From assembly GCA_014238345.1 (NCBI GenBank), contig JABABF010000252.1, positions 1 through 19,338 on the forward strand: DNA of 19,338 nt, read 5' to 3'. Origin of the DNA: Gammaproteobacteria bacterium. GTDB taxonomy: Bacteria; Pseudomonadota; Gammaproteobacteria; JABABF01. Made by a program: the position numbers and the translations under genes. This document shows positions 1-7,384 of the stretch, one piece after another (positions within the stretch are counted from its first letter, which is position 1; each line of letters opens with the position of its first letter). The notes under the pieces are model-generated. The model was not told the origin of the DNA and searched no databases. It worked only from the letters and a program-made list of their open reading frames with translations.

Positions 1-217
1 CATCAAACAGATCGCCATCGCCGCTGCGGAGCTCAATGAGCGCATTGAGAATATCGGTGCTCGCCGCCTGCACACAATTATGGAAAAATTGCTTGAAGAG
101 GTTTCGTTTTCGGCATCGGAGCCGGGGGTGGGTGAGCTTGAAGTCGATGCCGCCTATGTGGAGCAGCAACTCGGTGCATTGACCGAGGAACAGGAATTGC
201 GCCGCTTCATCCTCTAA
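1..217 (+). CDS. hslU: ATP-dependent protease ATPase subunit HslU, C-terminal end (partial)
   Basis: Reading from base 2, the frame gives 71 residues and a TAA stop at 215-217. The peptide starts with IKQIAIAAAELNERIENIGA, continues with RRLHTIMEKLLEEVSF and ends in RFIL. This is the C-terminal domain of HslU, the AAA+ unfoldase that partners the HslV peptidase in the cytoplasm. The conserved C-terminal tail of HslU inserts into HslV, and the ending here fits that role. The 5' part, including the Walker motifs, lies outside the window. The stop is only 8 bases before ubiE. Many relatives have a small gene between hslU and ubiE, and none is present here. Identification is by remembered family sequence and is firm. 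Confidence 0.96.
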   Translation, partial: IKQIAIAAAELNERIENIGARRLHTIMEKLLEEVSFSASEPGVGELEVDAAYVEQQLGALTEEQELRRFIL

Positions 218-225
218 ACCGCATC

Positions 226-981
226 ATGGACAACGAGGAGAGTGTCGCTTTCGGTTACCGTCGTGTGGCACCGGGCGAGAAGACGCGACTGGTCGATGGG
301 GTGTTTAGCTCTGTCGCCGAGCGCTACGATTTGATGAACGACTTGATGTCGGGTGGTTTGCATCGGTTGTGGAAGCGCTGTGCGGTCGAGTTGAGCGGTG
401 TGCGCGCCGGTCATCAGGTGTTGGACTTGGCCGGTGGTAGTGGCGATATGACAGCACTATTGGCGCGGCGGGTGGCTCCTGAGGGGCGGCTGGTGCTGGT
501 CGATCTCAACGCCGCCATGCTTGAGAGAGGTCGCGATCGTCTGATCGATCAAGGGCTGGTTGCCAACATTGATTTTCTGCGCGCCAATGCCGAGCGGCTA
601 CCCTTTGCCAAGCAGAGTTTTGATGTGGTCTGTATTGCTTTTGGCCTGCGCAATGTCGCCGACCAGAGCGCCGCGCTCGGCGAGATGCGGCGGGTATTGC
701 GTCCCGGGGGGCGGGTGGTGATTTTAGAGTTTTCGCAGCTGGCGGTGTCGTCGCCATGGCTGACGCGCCTCTACGATGCTTACTCAATGCGGGTATTGCC
801 TGCGCTCGGCCAGCTGGTGGTTGGCGATGGCGACAGCTATCGCTATTTGGCGGAGTCGATTCGCACCCACCCCGACCAAGAGACGTTGCTGGAGAGGATG
901 CGCGAGGCGGGCTTTGTGGATTGCGATTATCACAACCTCAGCGCGGGTATCGTCGCCATCCACCGCGGTTTTTGTGCATGA
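226..981 (+). CDS. ubiE: Bifunctional demethylmenaquinone / 2-polyprenyl-6-methoxy-1,4-benzoquinol C-methyltransferase UbiE
   Basis: 251 residues, the same length as E. coli UbiE. UbiE is a class I SAM-dependent methyltransferase that puts the C-2 methyl on the benzoquinol ring in ubiquinone synthesis and, where present, makes menaquinone from demethylmenaquinone. Motif I is LDLAGGSGDM at residues 66-75, where SAM binds. The family signatures FGLRNV, LRPGGRVVILEFS and DSYRYLAESIRTHPDQ are all present, and it ends AGIVAIHRGF as in E. coli. The ATG start has no clear Shine-Dalgarno; it lies 8 bases after hslU. The stop TGA overlaps the ATG of ubiJ as ATGA, so ubiE, ubiJ and ubiB form one translationally coupled quinone unit. 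Confidence 0.97.
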   Translation: MDNEESVAFGYRRVAPGEKTRLVDGVFSSVAERYDLMNDLMSGGLHRLWKRCAVELSGVRAGHQVLDLAGGSGDMTALLARRVAPEGRLVLVDLNAAMLERGRDRLIDQGLVANIDFLRANAERLPFAKQSFDVVCIAFGLRNVADQSAALGEMRRVLRPGGRVVILEFSQLAVSSPWLTRLYDAYSMRVLPALGQLVVGDGDSYRYLAESIRTHPDQETLLERMREAGFVDCDYHNLSAGIVAIHRGFCA

Positions 982-1601
982 GTGATGGCTCTGGGGGGCA
1001 GAGTAGTAGCGGCGCTTCGCGCCGTGCGCTTGAGATTTCCATCAACTGGTTGTTGCGTTGCCACGCTCCGGCGAGTGCTGCCTTGGAGGCGCTGGAGGGG
1101 CAGCGCTTTTTGTTCTCATCCACCGAGCCGACAGTGCAACTGGTCTGTCGTATTGCCGGTGGGCAGCTGTGCCTGTTGCCAGTTACGCCCACCACGGCTC
1201 AGAACTATTGTGCCGAGTTGAGCGGCCACGCCTCGGCTTGGCTTGAGTTGTGGACGGCGACCGACTGGCGGGTGGCGTTGGCGGGCGGTGTGCTGGAGCT
1301 GCGCGGCGATGTGGCGGCGGCGCAAGATTTGGCGGGATTGCTACACGGTTTGCGGGAGGTTGATTGGGAGCGTCCTCTGGCTACTGTGTGCGGTGATGTG
1401 GTCGCCCATCGAGCGAGGCAGGGGGTGCATTGGTTGGCGCGCGCTCAGGGTGAGGTCACGCGCTCGCTGTGGAGCCAATTGCATGAATTTCTTGTTGATG
1501 AAGCGGGCACTGTGCCGCCGCTGGACCGAGCGGCGGTGAATTTCCGCGGGGCGCTGGCACGGCGCGTTCGGCACCTGGCCGATGTGATAGCGGCGCGCTG
1601 A
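978..1601 (+). CDS. ubiJ: Ubiquinone biosynthesis accessory factor UbiJ (SCP2-like domain)
   Basis: 207 residues when started at the ATG that overlaps the ubiE stop (ATGA, 978-981). A longer upstream reading exists but runs inside ubiE. UbiJ (formerly YigP) is a soluble accessory protein of the Ubi metabolon that is thought to hold hydrophobic quinone intermediates in an SCP2-type lipid pocket. The sequence fits the family: an N-terminal helix (INWLLRCHAPASAALEALEG), an SCP2-like beta region at about residues 40-115, and a long C-terminal helical part ending in LARRVRHLADVIAA. Primary sequence in this family is weakly conserved, so the call rests largely on its invariant position between ubiE and ubiB. 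Two bases separate it from ubiB. Confidence 0.9.
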   Translation: MSDGSGGQSSSGASRRALEISINWLLRCHAPASAALEALEGQRFLFSSTEPTVQLVCRIAGGQLCLLPVTPTTAQNYCAELSGHASAWLELWTATDWRVALAGGVLELRGDVAAAQDLAGLLHGLREVDWERPLATVCGDVVAHRARQGVHWLARAQGEVTRSLWSQLHEFLVDEAGTVPPLDRAAVNFRGALARRVRHLADVIAAR

Positions 1602-1603
1602 GC

Positions 1604-3118
1604 ATGTTCTCATTGTGGCGCATCATCCATATTGCGGCGCGCCACCGTGCCGACACGATGTTCGAGCGTTGCCCGCTGTTGTTGCGGTTATTGCTGTGGC
1701 TATCGCCGCTATCGTTGCGCTCGAATGCTGCACCGCGCGCCGAGCGCCTGCGCGGTATGTTGGAGGAGATCGGCCCGATCGGGGTAAAGTTTGGCCAAGC
1801 GCTGTCGACGCGTCGGGATCTATTGCCCGGCGACATCGCCGATGCGTTGGCCGAGCTGCAAGATAGCGCCGCACCCTTTGCGAATGAAACAGCGTGGGCG
1901 ATGATGGCCGCTGCGCTTGGCATGGCACCCGAGCAGGCCTTCGCCCAGCTTGATGAGGAGCCGCTGGCCTCGGCTTCAATGGCGCAAATCTATGGTGCCG
2001 AACTGCACAGCGGCGAGGCGGTGGTGGTGAAGCTGTTGCGCCCGGACTTGGGGCGTTTAGTGGAGCGCGATCTTGACCTGCTCGCCACCGCCGCCCGCTG
2101 GCTACACCAGCTGGTGCCAGCCAGTCGACGCCTGCGCCCAGTTGAGGTGGTCGAGCGATATCGCACGGCGGTGCGCCGTGAGATGAACTTGTTGGTCGAA
2201 GCGGCGAACACCTCGCAGCTGCGCCGCAATTTTGCCGATTCCCCGCTGTTGTATGTACCCAAGATTTACTGGGCTCAGTCGAGTCGGGAGCTGCTGGTAA
2301 TGGAGCGCATCAAGGGTGTATCCATCGACGATATTGAGGAGCTGCGCCGTTGCGGTGTCAATCTCGAGCTGCTCGCTAAGCGCGGTGTGGAGATCTTCTT
2401 TACGCAAGTATTTGACCACAATTTTTTCCACGCCGATATGCATCCTGGCAATATTCATATTGATGTCAGCGATCCAGCCGATCCGCGCTACTTCGCCTTG
2501 GATTGCGCAGTGATGGGTTCACTGAGCGCCAGCGATCGCTACTATCTGGCGCGCAATATGCTGGCGGTGTTTGAGCAGGACTATCGGCTGGTGGCGGAAT
2601 TGCATGTCGAGTGTGGCTGGGTACCGCCAGATACTTCGCTACATGAGTTCGAGGATGCGGTACGCGTCGCCTGCGAGCCGATCTTTGCCCGGCCGCTGGG
2701 CGAGATCGAATTTGGCCTGCTGTTGGCGAGTCTGTTTGAGACGGCGCGCAACTTTGACATGGAGATGCAACCGGCATTGGTGCTATTGCAGAAGACGTTG
2801 CTACAGGTGGAGGGTCTGGGGCGGCAGCTCTATCCTGCGCTTGACTTTTGGGTCATCGGTCGGCCGCTGTTGCGGCGCTGGATGGCGCGCCGCCTCGCAC
2901 CGAAGGCGGTTTACCGAGGTCTGCGTCGCCGTCTGCCGGGCTTGGTTGAGCAGGCCGCTCGGCTTGGCGACCAGCTGTTGGTGGCGGATGGCGGTGGGCG
3001 GCGGCGCGATGAGGCGCAACGGTTGCGCCGTTCGTTGCGCCGTACACGGCTCCACCTGAGGTGGGTGCAGGGCTTGTGGCTAGCGAGTGTTGCTGCCGCT
3101 GTGTGGTGGTACTGGTAG
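1604..3118 (+). CDS. ubiB: Ubiquinone biosynthesis protein kinase-like ATPase UbiB
   Basis: 504 residues of the ABC1/ADCK atypical kinase family, which acts as an ATPase needed for ubiquinone synthesis at the inner membrane. Visible signatures are the KxGQ motif (K62-F-G-Q65) followed by LSTRRDLLP, the alanine-rich loop variant LASASMAQIY, VVVKLLRPDL with the candidate nucleotide lysine, ELLVMERIKGV, the catalytic-loop motif HADMHPGN (276-283), and LDCAVMG with the metal-binding Asp300. E. coli has DCG at the last motif, so Ala302 replaces the glycine. The E. coli protein is 546 residues with two C-terminal membrane helices. This one ends after about one hydrophobic stretch (VQGLWLASVAAAVWWYW) preceded by a very Arg-rich region. 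The start ATG lies 2 bases after ubiJ. Confidence 0.96.
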   Translation: MFSLWRIIHIAARHRADTMFERCPLLLRLLLWLSPLSLRSNAAPRAERLRGMLEEIGPIGVKFGQALSTRRDLLPGDIADALAELQDSAAPFANETAWAMMAAALGMAPEQAFAQLDEEPLASASMAQIYGAELHSGEAVVVKLLRPDLGRLVERDLDLLATAARWLHQLVPASRRLRPVEVVERYRTAVRREMNLLVEAANTSQLRRNFADSPLLYVPKIYWAQSSRELLVMERIKGVSIDDIEELRRCGVNLELLAKRGVEIFFTQVFDHNFFHADMHPGNIHIDVSDPADPRYFALDCAVMGSLSASDRYYLARNMLAVFEQDYRLVAELHVECGWVPPDTSLHEFEDAVRVACEPIFARPLGEIEFGLLLASLFETARNFDMEMQPALVLLQKTLLQVEGLGRQLYPALDFWVIGRPLLRRWMARRLAPKAVYRGLRRRLPGLVEQAARLGDQLLVADGGGRRRDEAQRLRRSLRRTRLHLRWVQGLWLASVAAAVWWYW

Positions 3119-3134
3119 CAAATCGGCTGAGGTG

Positions 3135-3143
3135 TGCGATAAT
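3135..3143 (+). promoter_or_regulatory. Candidate extended -10 promoter element before hisI
   Basis: In the 48-base gap after ubiB the sequence TGCGATAAT matches the extended -10 pattern TGnTATAAT except for one base of the hexamer. No good -35 is seen 16-18 bases upstream, as is usual for extended -10 promoters. If real, it would let hisI-hisE-tatABC be transcribed separately from the ubi genes, with a 5' leader of about 15-20 bases before the hisI GTG. This is inference from sequence pattern alone. Confidence 0.4.
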
Positions 3144-3166
3144 GGCCACCCGCCCCCTCCGATTCG

Positions 3167-3607
3167 GTGTCCGCCATTGTGGAGCCTCTGTCAGCGGATG
3201 CGCGCCGCGTCCTGCGCTGGGATAGTGACGGCCTGATGCCCGCGATTGTTCAAGACCAGCGTAGCGGTCGTGTGTTGATGCTCGCGTGGATGAACGCCCA
3301 GGCCTTAGACGAGAGCCTGCACAGTGAGCGAGCCGTGTTTTGGTCGCGTTCACGGCGCTGTTTGTGGCGCAAGGGGGAGTCCTCAGGTTGCCACCAATCG
3401 CTTCGCGAATTGCGTGTGGATTGCGATGGCGATGCCCTGTTGCTGAGTGTCGATGTGCATCACGGTGTCGCTTGCCACACCGGTCGCGTCAGCTGCTTTT
3501 TTCAGCGTTGCGACGGTGGCAATTGGGCGGTGGTCGACCCGGTGTTACTTGACCCTGATCAGCTGTACCCTGACAGCACCGCCGAGGTATCTAGTGATGA
3601 CAGATGA
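3167..3607 (+). CDS. hisI: Phosphoribosyl-AMP cyclohydrolase HisI
   Basis: 146 residues from a GTG start at 3167; a second in-frame GTG at 3179 is an alternative. HisI opens the purine ring of PR-AMP in histidine biosynthesis in the cytoplasm and needs zinc and magnesium. Signatures present are VLMLAWMNAQAL, FWSRSRRCLWRKGESSGCHQ, VDCDGDALLLSV and ACHTGRVSCFF. The likely zinc cysteines are C86, C103 and C110. Unlike E. coli, where HisI and HisE are fused, here the cyclohydrolase is a separate gene. Its 3' end overlaps hisE by 11 bases in another frame. No Shine-Dalgarno is obvious before either GTG, so the exact start is uncertain, but the function is secure. Confidence 0.95.
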   Translation: MSAIVEPLSADARRVLRWDSDGLMPAIVQDQRSGRVLMLAWMNAQALDESLHSERAVFWSRSRRCLWRKGESSGCHQSLRELRVDCDGDALLLSVDVHHGVACHTGRVSCFFQRCDGGNWAVVDPVLLDPDQLYPDSTAEVSSDDR

Positions 3608-3947
3608 CATCCTGCAGCGCTTGGACCAGCTGTTGGCAGAGCGCCGCCGCAGTGGTGATGTGAGCAGTTCCTACACGGCGCGCCTGTACAATGAGGGCTT
3701 GGATGCGATCTTACGCAAAGTGGGCGAGGAGAGCATGGAAGTGGTGCTGGCCGCCAAAGTGGTGGAGGCCGCCACAGCGGGTGGCGATGCGGTGGCACGG
3801 GCAGAGCTGCGCGCCGAAGTCGCCGATCTGTGGTTCCACTGCTTGGTGATGTTGGCCTATTTGGACGAAGATAGTAGCGGTGTGCTCAAGGTGCTGGAGC
3901 GGCGACGTTCAGGTGCCGCCGAGCCACCCGACAGCGACAGAAGTTGA
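3597..3947 (+). CDS. hisE: Phosphoribosyl-ATP pyrophosphatase HisE
   Basis: 116 residues from the ATG at 3597, which sits inside the end of hisI (11-base overlap). A longer reading of the same frame from 3447 lies entirely within hisI and is rejected. HisE hydrolyses PR-ATP to PR-AMP, the step before HisI, and belongs to the all-alpha MazG/NTP-pyrophosphatase superfamily. The metal-binding glutamate helix is seen as KVGEESMEVVLAAK, and the second acidic helix as EVADLWFHCLVMLA. The N-terminus MTDDILQRLDQLLAERR is typical. The C-terminal 20 residues are poorly conserved. The product of HisE is the substrate of HisI, so the coupling is logical. Confidence 0.95.
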   Translation: MTDDILQRLDQLLAERRRSGDVSSSYTARLYNEGLDAILRKVGEESMEVVLAAKVVEAATAGGDAVARAELRAEVADLWFHCLVMLAYLDEDSSGVLKVLERRRSGAAEPPDSDRS

Positions 3948-3957
3948 GGTAAGGGCT

Positions 3958-4164
3958 ATGGGCAACATCGGCATTTGGCAATTATTGCTTGTTTTGGGGA
4001 TTGTCGTGTTGCTGTTTGGCTCCAGCCGTCTGCGCGGCCTCGGCGGCGATCTTGGCAAGTCGATTCGCGGCTTTCGCGAGGGGTTGCGCGGTGGTGATGA
4101 CAAAGCCAGTGCCGAGCCCGAGGACAGTGCCGCTTCGCCGCCTAAGTCAGACGACGAGGGCTGA
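3958..4164 (+). CDS. tatA: Sec-independent protein translocase subunit TatA
   Basis: 68 residues. The start is the ATG at 3958, preceded by GAGGTAAGGGCT, which supplies the Shine-Dalgarno; the reading that begins at 3880 overlaps hisE and is not used. TatA forms the size-adaptable pore of the twin-arginine export system. The layout is standard: a short periplasmic N-tail (MGNIGIWQ), one membrane helix (about residues 6-20), the FGSSRLRGLGGDLGKSIRGF hinge and amphipathic helix, and a short acidic unstructured tail rich in Asp, Glu and Ser. Ten bases separate it from hisE and 30 from tatB. Confidence 0.95.
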   Translation: MGNIGIWQLLLVLGIVVLLFGSSRLRGLGGDLGKSIRGFREGLRGGDDKASAEPEDSAASPPKSDDEG

Positions 4165-4194
4165 CATCCGGCGGGAACCGCTGGCGAGGGCGAC

Positions 4195-4527
4195 TTGTTT
4201 GATATCGGGCTAACTGAGCTGCTATTGCTCGGCGTAGTGGCGCTACTGGTGATACGCCCTGAGCAGCTGCCGGGGGTGGCTCGTGCGCTGGCGCGTTTCA
4301 TCGGGCGTGCCCGGCGTGGATTCAATGCAATATGGCATGAAGTGGAGCAGGAGCTGGGGGTGGAGGAAGTCCGCCGCGAGCTACGTAATGAGGCCATCAT
4401 GCAAGACATGGATGGCGCTGAATTGGAGATGCGCAAGCTGCGCACGGAATTGCGAGCCGAACTGCGTTCTGGGGAGTCTCAAGAGCCCGAGAAAGAAGAC
4501 ATTACAGCTGCTGAACCGCCGCGCTGA
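4195..4527 (+). CDS. tatB: Sec-independent protein translocase subunit TatB
   Basis: 110 residues from a TTG start. The choice is supported by a GAGGG Shine-Dalgarno a few bases upstream and by the family N-terminus MFDIGLTELLLLGVVALLVI beginning exactly there. TatB, with TatC, forms the receptor for twin-arginine signal peptides. One N-terminal membrane helix is followed by the conserved hinge RPEQLPGVARALARFIGRAR, then a long amphipathic and charged helical region (FNAIWHEVEQELGVEEVRREL) and an acidic tail. E. coli TatB is longer (171 residues), but tails vary widely. tatC begins 9 bases downstream. Confidence 0.95.
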   Translation: MFDIGLTELLLLGVVALLVIRPEQLPGVARALARFIGRARRGFNAIWHEVEQELGVEEVRRELRNEAIMQDMDGAELEMRKLRTELRAELRSGESQEPEKEDITAAEPPR

Positions 4528-4536
4528 CCCGTTGAC

Positions 4537-5337
4537 ATGTCGATGCCGGACGAAGCCCCCCCGCAACCCCTGTCGGTGCACTTTCGGGAGTTGCGCCAAC
4601 GCTTAATGCACAGTGCTGTGGCAGTATTGCTCGCCTTCCTCGCGCTACTGCCCTTTGCTGGGCAGCTGTACGAGTGGCTGTCGGTACCGCTTGCCAGTCT
4701 ATTGCCCCCCGGGGTGTCGATCATCGCCACCGAGGTTGCAGCGCCACTGATCATTCCCCTAAAACTGGCGCTGAGTGGCGCGGTGTTTTTGGTCGCACCC
4801 TACCTGCTCTATCAGCTGTGGCTCTTCACCGCGCCGGGTCTGTACCGGCATGAGAAAATCTTTGCGCGAGCTCTGCTTGCCTGTAGCGTGGTGCTGTTCT
4901 ACGCTGGAGCGGCGTTTTGTTATGCGGTGGTCTTGCCGCTGGTGTTTAAGTTTTTCAATGCAGTCACGCCGGCCAGTGTTGAGATGATGACTGACATGCG
5001 CCACTACTACGATTTTGTGTTGCGTTTGTTTCTGCTTTTTGGGCTGGCTTTTGAGGTGCCCATCGCCGTATTGTTGCTGATCAAGGCGGGGATAGCCGAT
5101 GTCGCTGCACTGCGGCGGGCGCGATCCTATGTCATCGTCGCAAGTTTTGCCTTGTCAATGCTGGTGACCCCGCCCGATGTGTTCTCACAGATTCTGTTGG
5201 CGGTGCCGGTCTGGTTGCTGTACGAGGTGGGACTGTTGTTGGGGGGGCAGCTGTCGCCGCCGCCCTTGGGACAGGCAGCGGTTGCTGGGGAGGTGAGCGG
5301 GGAGCTGCCTGCGCCGCCGCCCTCGCCGGGTGGCTAG
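4537..5337 (+). CDS. tatC: Sec-independent protein translocase subunit TatC
   Basis: 266 residues with six predicted membrane helices, the core receptor of the Tat export pathway. The N-terminal cytoplasmic motif HFRELRQRL is present. The first cytoplasmic loop has YQLWLFTAPGLYRHEK with F97 and E106, which correspond to the signal-peptide-binding Phe94 and Glu103 of E. coli. The periplasmic cap VEMMTDMRHYYDFVLRLF and the helix motif FGLAFEVPIAVLLL also match. The C-terminus is an extra Pro/Gly-rich tail of about 30 residues (ending PAPPPSPGG) with no evident function. The start could also be the ATG two codons later. The stop TAG lies in a CTAG shared with the convergent DUF1249 gene. Confidence 0.97.
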   Translation: MSMPDEAPPQPLSVHFRELRQRLMHSAVAVLLAFLALLPFAGQLYEWLSVPLASLLPPGVSIIATEVAAPLIIPLKLALSGAVFLVAPYLLYQLWLFTAPGLYRHEKIFARALLACSVVLFYAGAAFCYAVVLPLVFKFFNAVTPASVEMMTDMRHYYDFVLRLFLLFGLAFEVPIAVLLLIKAGIADVAALRRARSYVIVASFALSMLVTPPDVFSQILLAVPVWLLYEVGLLLGGQLSPPPLGQAAVAGEVSGELPAPPPSPGG

Positions 5338-5885
5338 TCGTCGCCCGGTAGACGACTTACGCTGGGTTGGGCGTGGCTGAAATCGTCGAGCGGATAGTGT
5401 CCTCGATCAATGAAATAGGCGAACCATTCTCCGGCGATGTCATCCAACCGCCGCCGCTCTGCTGGCAACAGCGGTGGGTTGCGGGGTTCGCCAGCCCAGT
5501 TGTCCTTGCTGCAGCCCACTACTTCGACGCTCCGCAGGTCGTGATAGATGCGTAGCGCCAGTGCCAGCGAGGCGGTGGGGGGGTGGCCGCCGCGCCTGAT
5601 CAAAGAGCACTGGCAGGCTTCGGTGTAGCGTCCGCCGCCTTGGGGAACTTTGCGTAGCTGCAGGCACAGTTCCTCGCCGTTTGGGTGCTGGGCGGCGAAA
5701 GAGAAGTGCTGGCGCTGTGCACCACCGGCCATCAGTAAGCGCTGTAGGCGCAGATAATTCAGATCCCGCAAAGCGAGGTGCTGAGCCAAGCTTAACTGTG
5801 CCCGGCACAGGCGTGTGCCGGGCTGCTCTCTGAGCAATCCGGTCTCGTAGGTAGCGGAGCCGCTTAGAGGGGAAGCGATGTGCAT
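5334..5885 (-). CDS. DUF1249 family protein (YqiB-like)
   Basis: 183 residues from the ATG at 5885; the same frame stays open upstream to 6071, but that part would run into tolC and lacks family similarity. It matches the DUF1249/YqiB family as I remember it: the N-terminal LALRDLNYLRLQRLL region, a beta-rich middle, LRIYHDLRSVEVVGC (compare VRLYHDAMVAEVCSS in E. coli YqiB), and a C-terminal helix with GEWFAYFIDRGH. The biochemical function of the family is unknown. In enterobacteria yqiB lies close to tolC, nudF and cpdA, and here it diverges from tolC, so the neighbourhood agrees. The first 25 residues are not recognisably conserved. Its stop overlaps that of tatC. Confidence 0.82.
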   Translation of the reverse strand: MHIASPLSGSATYETGLLREQPGTRLCRAQLSLAQHLALRDLNYLRLQRLLMAGGAQRQHFSFAAQHPNGEELCLQLRKVPQGGGRYTEACQCSLIRRGGHPPTASLALALRIYHDLRSVEVVGCSKDNWAGEPRNPPLLPAERRRLDDIAGEWFAYFIDRGHYPLDDFSHAQPSVSRLPGDD

Positions 5886-5954
5886 GATTTTTGCTAAGGC
5901 GGGGTTTGGCGAGTTTATGGTGGCTGTAGGGATGGCACCGTTGTATGCCCATAA

Positions 5955-5960
5955 TATAAT
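5955..5960 (+). promoter_or_regulatory. Candidate tolC -10 element (TATAAT)
   Basis: A perfect TATAAT lies in the 83-base gap between the divergent DUF1249 gene and tolC. No convincing -35 hexamer is seen 16-18 bases upstream. The element ends only 8 bases before the chosen tolC ATG, so a transcript starting 6-8 bases downstream would have almost no leader. The same AT-rich patch read on the minus strand (TATTAT) could serve the DUF1249 gene. Confidence 0.4.
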
Positions 5961-5968
5961 GCTGTGCC

Positions 5969-7384
5969 ATGGTTTTGTCCCACACGCTATGCTCGGCACC
6001 GTCTCTGGTGCCGATTGCGCTCCTATGTACAGCTCTGCGCGGGGTTGTGTGTCTGCTCGCTGTGGTTGCATCGTTGGGGAGCCTCAGCCTTGATGTGCGG
6101 GCAGCCGAGTCACTTGAGACGATATACCTGTTAGCTACGGAGCAGGATCCGGTGGTGCGAGCCAGCGTGGCCAGCGCAGCGGCACAAAGGGCGGCCATAG
6201 GCGAGTCGCGTGCCCGCCTGTTACCGCAGCTCCAACTCCAGGCTCTCTACACCGAAGTGGAGCAGAGCGGGGCAGTTAATGGGCAGCAAGTCGATGATCT
6301 CACCGATCTCAGTGGCACGGATTATCAGATTGAGCTGCAACAATCCTTGTTTTCCTTGCCCAACTGGCAGCTGTGGGCGGCGAGCCGCGCCGAGGGGCGG
6401 CGTGCAGAGGCCGCATTGGCCGCAGCGCGGGAAAGTCTGGTGTTGCGGGTGGCCGATGCCTATTTTGGAGTTTTGCGAGCGAGTGATAATTTGGTCTCAG
6501 CGCGTGCCGAGACCAACACATTACGCGAGCAGTCCGCCAAGATAGAGCGCCGTTTTGCGGCGGGCTTGGTGTTGGCTACGGAGGTGCTGGAGGCGCGCGC
6601 TGCCGCCGATTTGGCCGAGGTCAATCGCTTGGTACACGAAGATCGTTTGGCAACCGCTTTGGAATCGTTGCGTGTGATCACCGGGCGCGAACACCGCGAG
6701 TTATGGAGACTGCGGGATGACTTCTCCGCCAGCGGCCCACAACCCGATGTGCTGAACACTTGGCTCGGTTGGGCTCGGCAAGACAACGCCGAGCTGCGTG
6801 CCGCTCGGCACAGCCTAAGCGCTGCCCGCCGTCAGTTCAGTGCAGCCCGTAGTCAGCTGTTGCCGACGCTGTCGGGCTCGGTGCAATACAGCTCAGTCGA
6901 ACGGGATGGTCGCTCGCAGGCCTTAGCGATAGATCAGCGCTACGACGGCTATACCGTGGCCTTGCAACTCAGCTTGCCGCTGTATACCGGAGGGAGTCTG
7001 TTGGCTCAGCGCCAGCGCGCACGTCAACAGTATTTGCAGTCACGCGCACTACTCGACAGCCAGCGGCGGGAAGTGGCTCGTCAGCTGCGGGTGCAGTTTT
7101 CCTCGGCGCGCATCTTGGAGCGCCGGGTGAAGGCGCAGCAGCGCTCCTTAGATTCGGTGCGTCAGGCCTTGGCCTCAGTGCGGCGTGGTTATGAGAGTGG
7201 TACGCGCGACCTGATTGATGTGCTGGGTCGTGAGACAGATCTTTATGCGGAGCAGCGCAACTACTCGGAGGCGCGCTATGATGCGATTTTGAGCCTGTTG
7301 CAGCTCAAAGCTTTGGCTGGTCGCCTCAGTGGAGCGGACTTGCAGGAGTTGAATGGCTGGCTAGTGGCTCCCGCCGCCCCCTAG
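5969..7384 (+). CDS. tolC: TolC family outer membrane channel protein
   Basis: 471 residues. TolC trimers form the outer-membrane and periplasmic duct for efflux pumps and type I secretion. A long hydrophobic signal peptide is seen (about residues 15-46), with likely cleavage after DVRA, before AESLETIYLLA. The mature protein has the duplicated TolC fold: repeat one with QDPVVRASVASAAAQRAAIGE, LPQLQLQA and LVLRVADAYFGVL; repeat two with NAELRAARHSLSAARRQFSA, LPTLSGS, the strand motif LQLSLPLYTGG and VRRGYESGTRDLIDVL. Length is close to the mature E. coli protein (471). The ATG at 5969 lacks a Shine-Dalgarno; GTG at 6008 is an alternative that keeps the hydrophobic core. It diverges from the DUF1249 gene and converges on waaA. 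Confidence 0.93.
   Translation: MVLSHTLCSAPSLVPIALLCTALRGVVCLLAVVASLGSLSLDVRAAESLETIYLLATEQDPVVRASVASAAAQRAAIGESRARLLPQLQLQALYTEVEQSGAVNGQQVDDLTDLSGTDYQIELQQSLFSLPNWQLWAASRAEGRRAEAALAAARESLVLRVADAYFGVLRASDNLVSARAETNTLREQSAKIERRFAAGLVLATEVLEARAAADLAEVNRLVHEDRLATALESLRVITGREHRELWRLRDDFSASGPQPDVLNTWLGWARQDNAELRAARHSLSAARRQFSAARSQLLPTLSGSVQYSSVERDGRSQALAIDQRYDGYTVALQLSLPLYTGGSLLAQRQRARQQYLQSRALLDSQRREVARQLRVQFSSARILERRVKAQQRSLDSVRQALASVRRGYESGTRDLIDVLGRETDLYAEQRNYSEARYDAILSLLQLKALAGRLSGADLQELNGWLVAPAAP

Noticed and set aside
5440..6198. A 252-codon open frame on the minus strand across the DUF1249 and tolC region
   Set aside because: It overlaps both recognised genes in another frame and has no family-like sequence; it is a by-product of high G+C.
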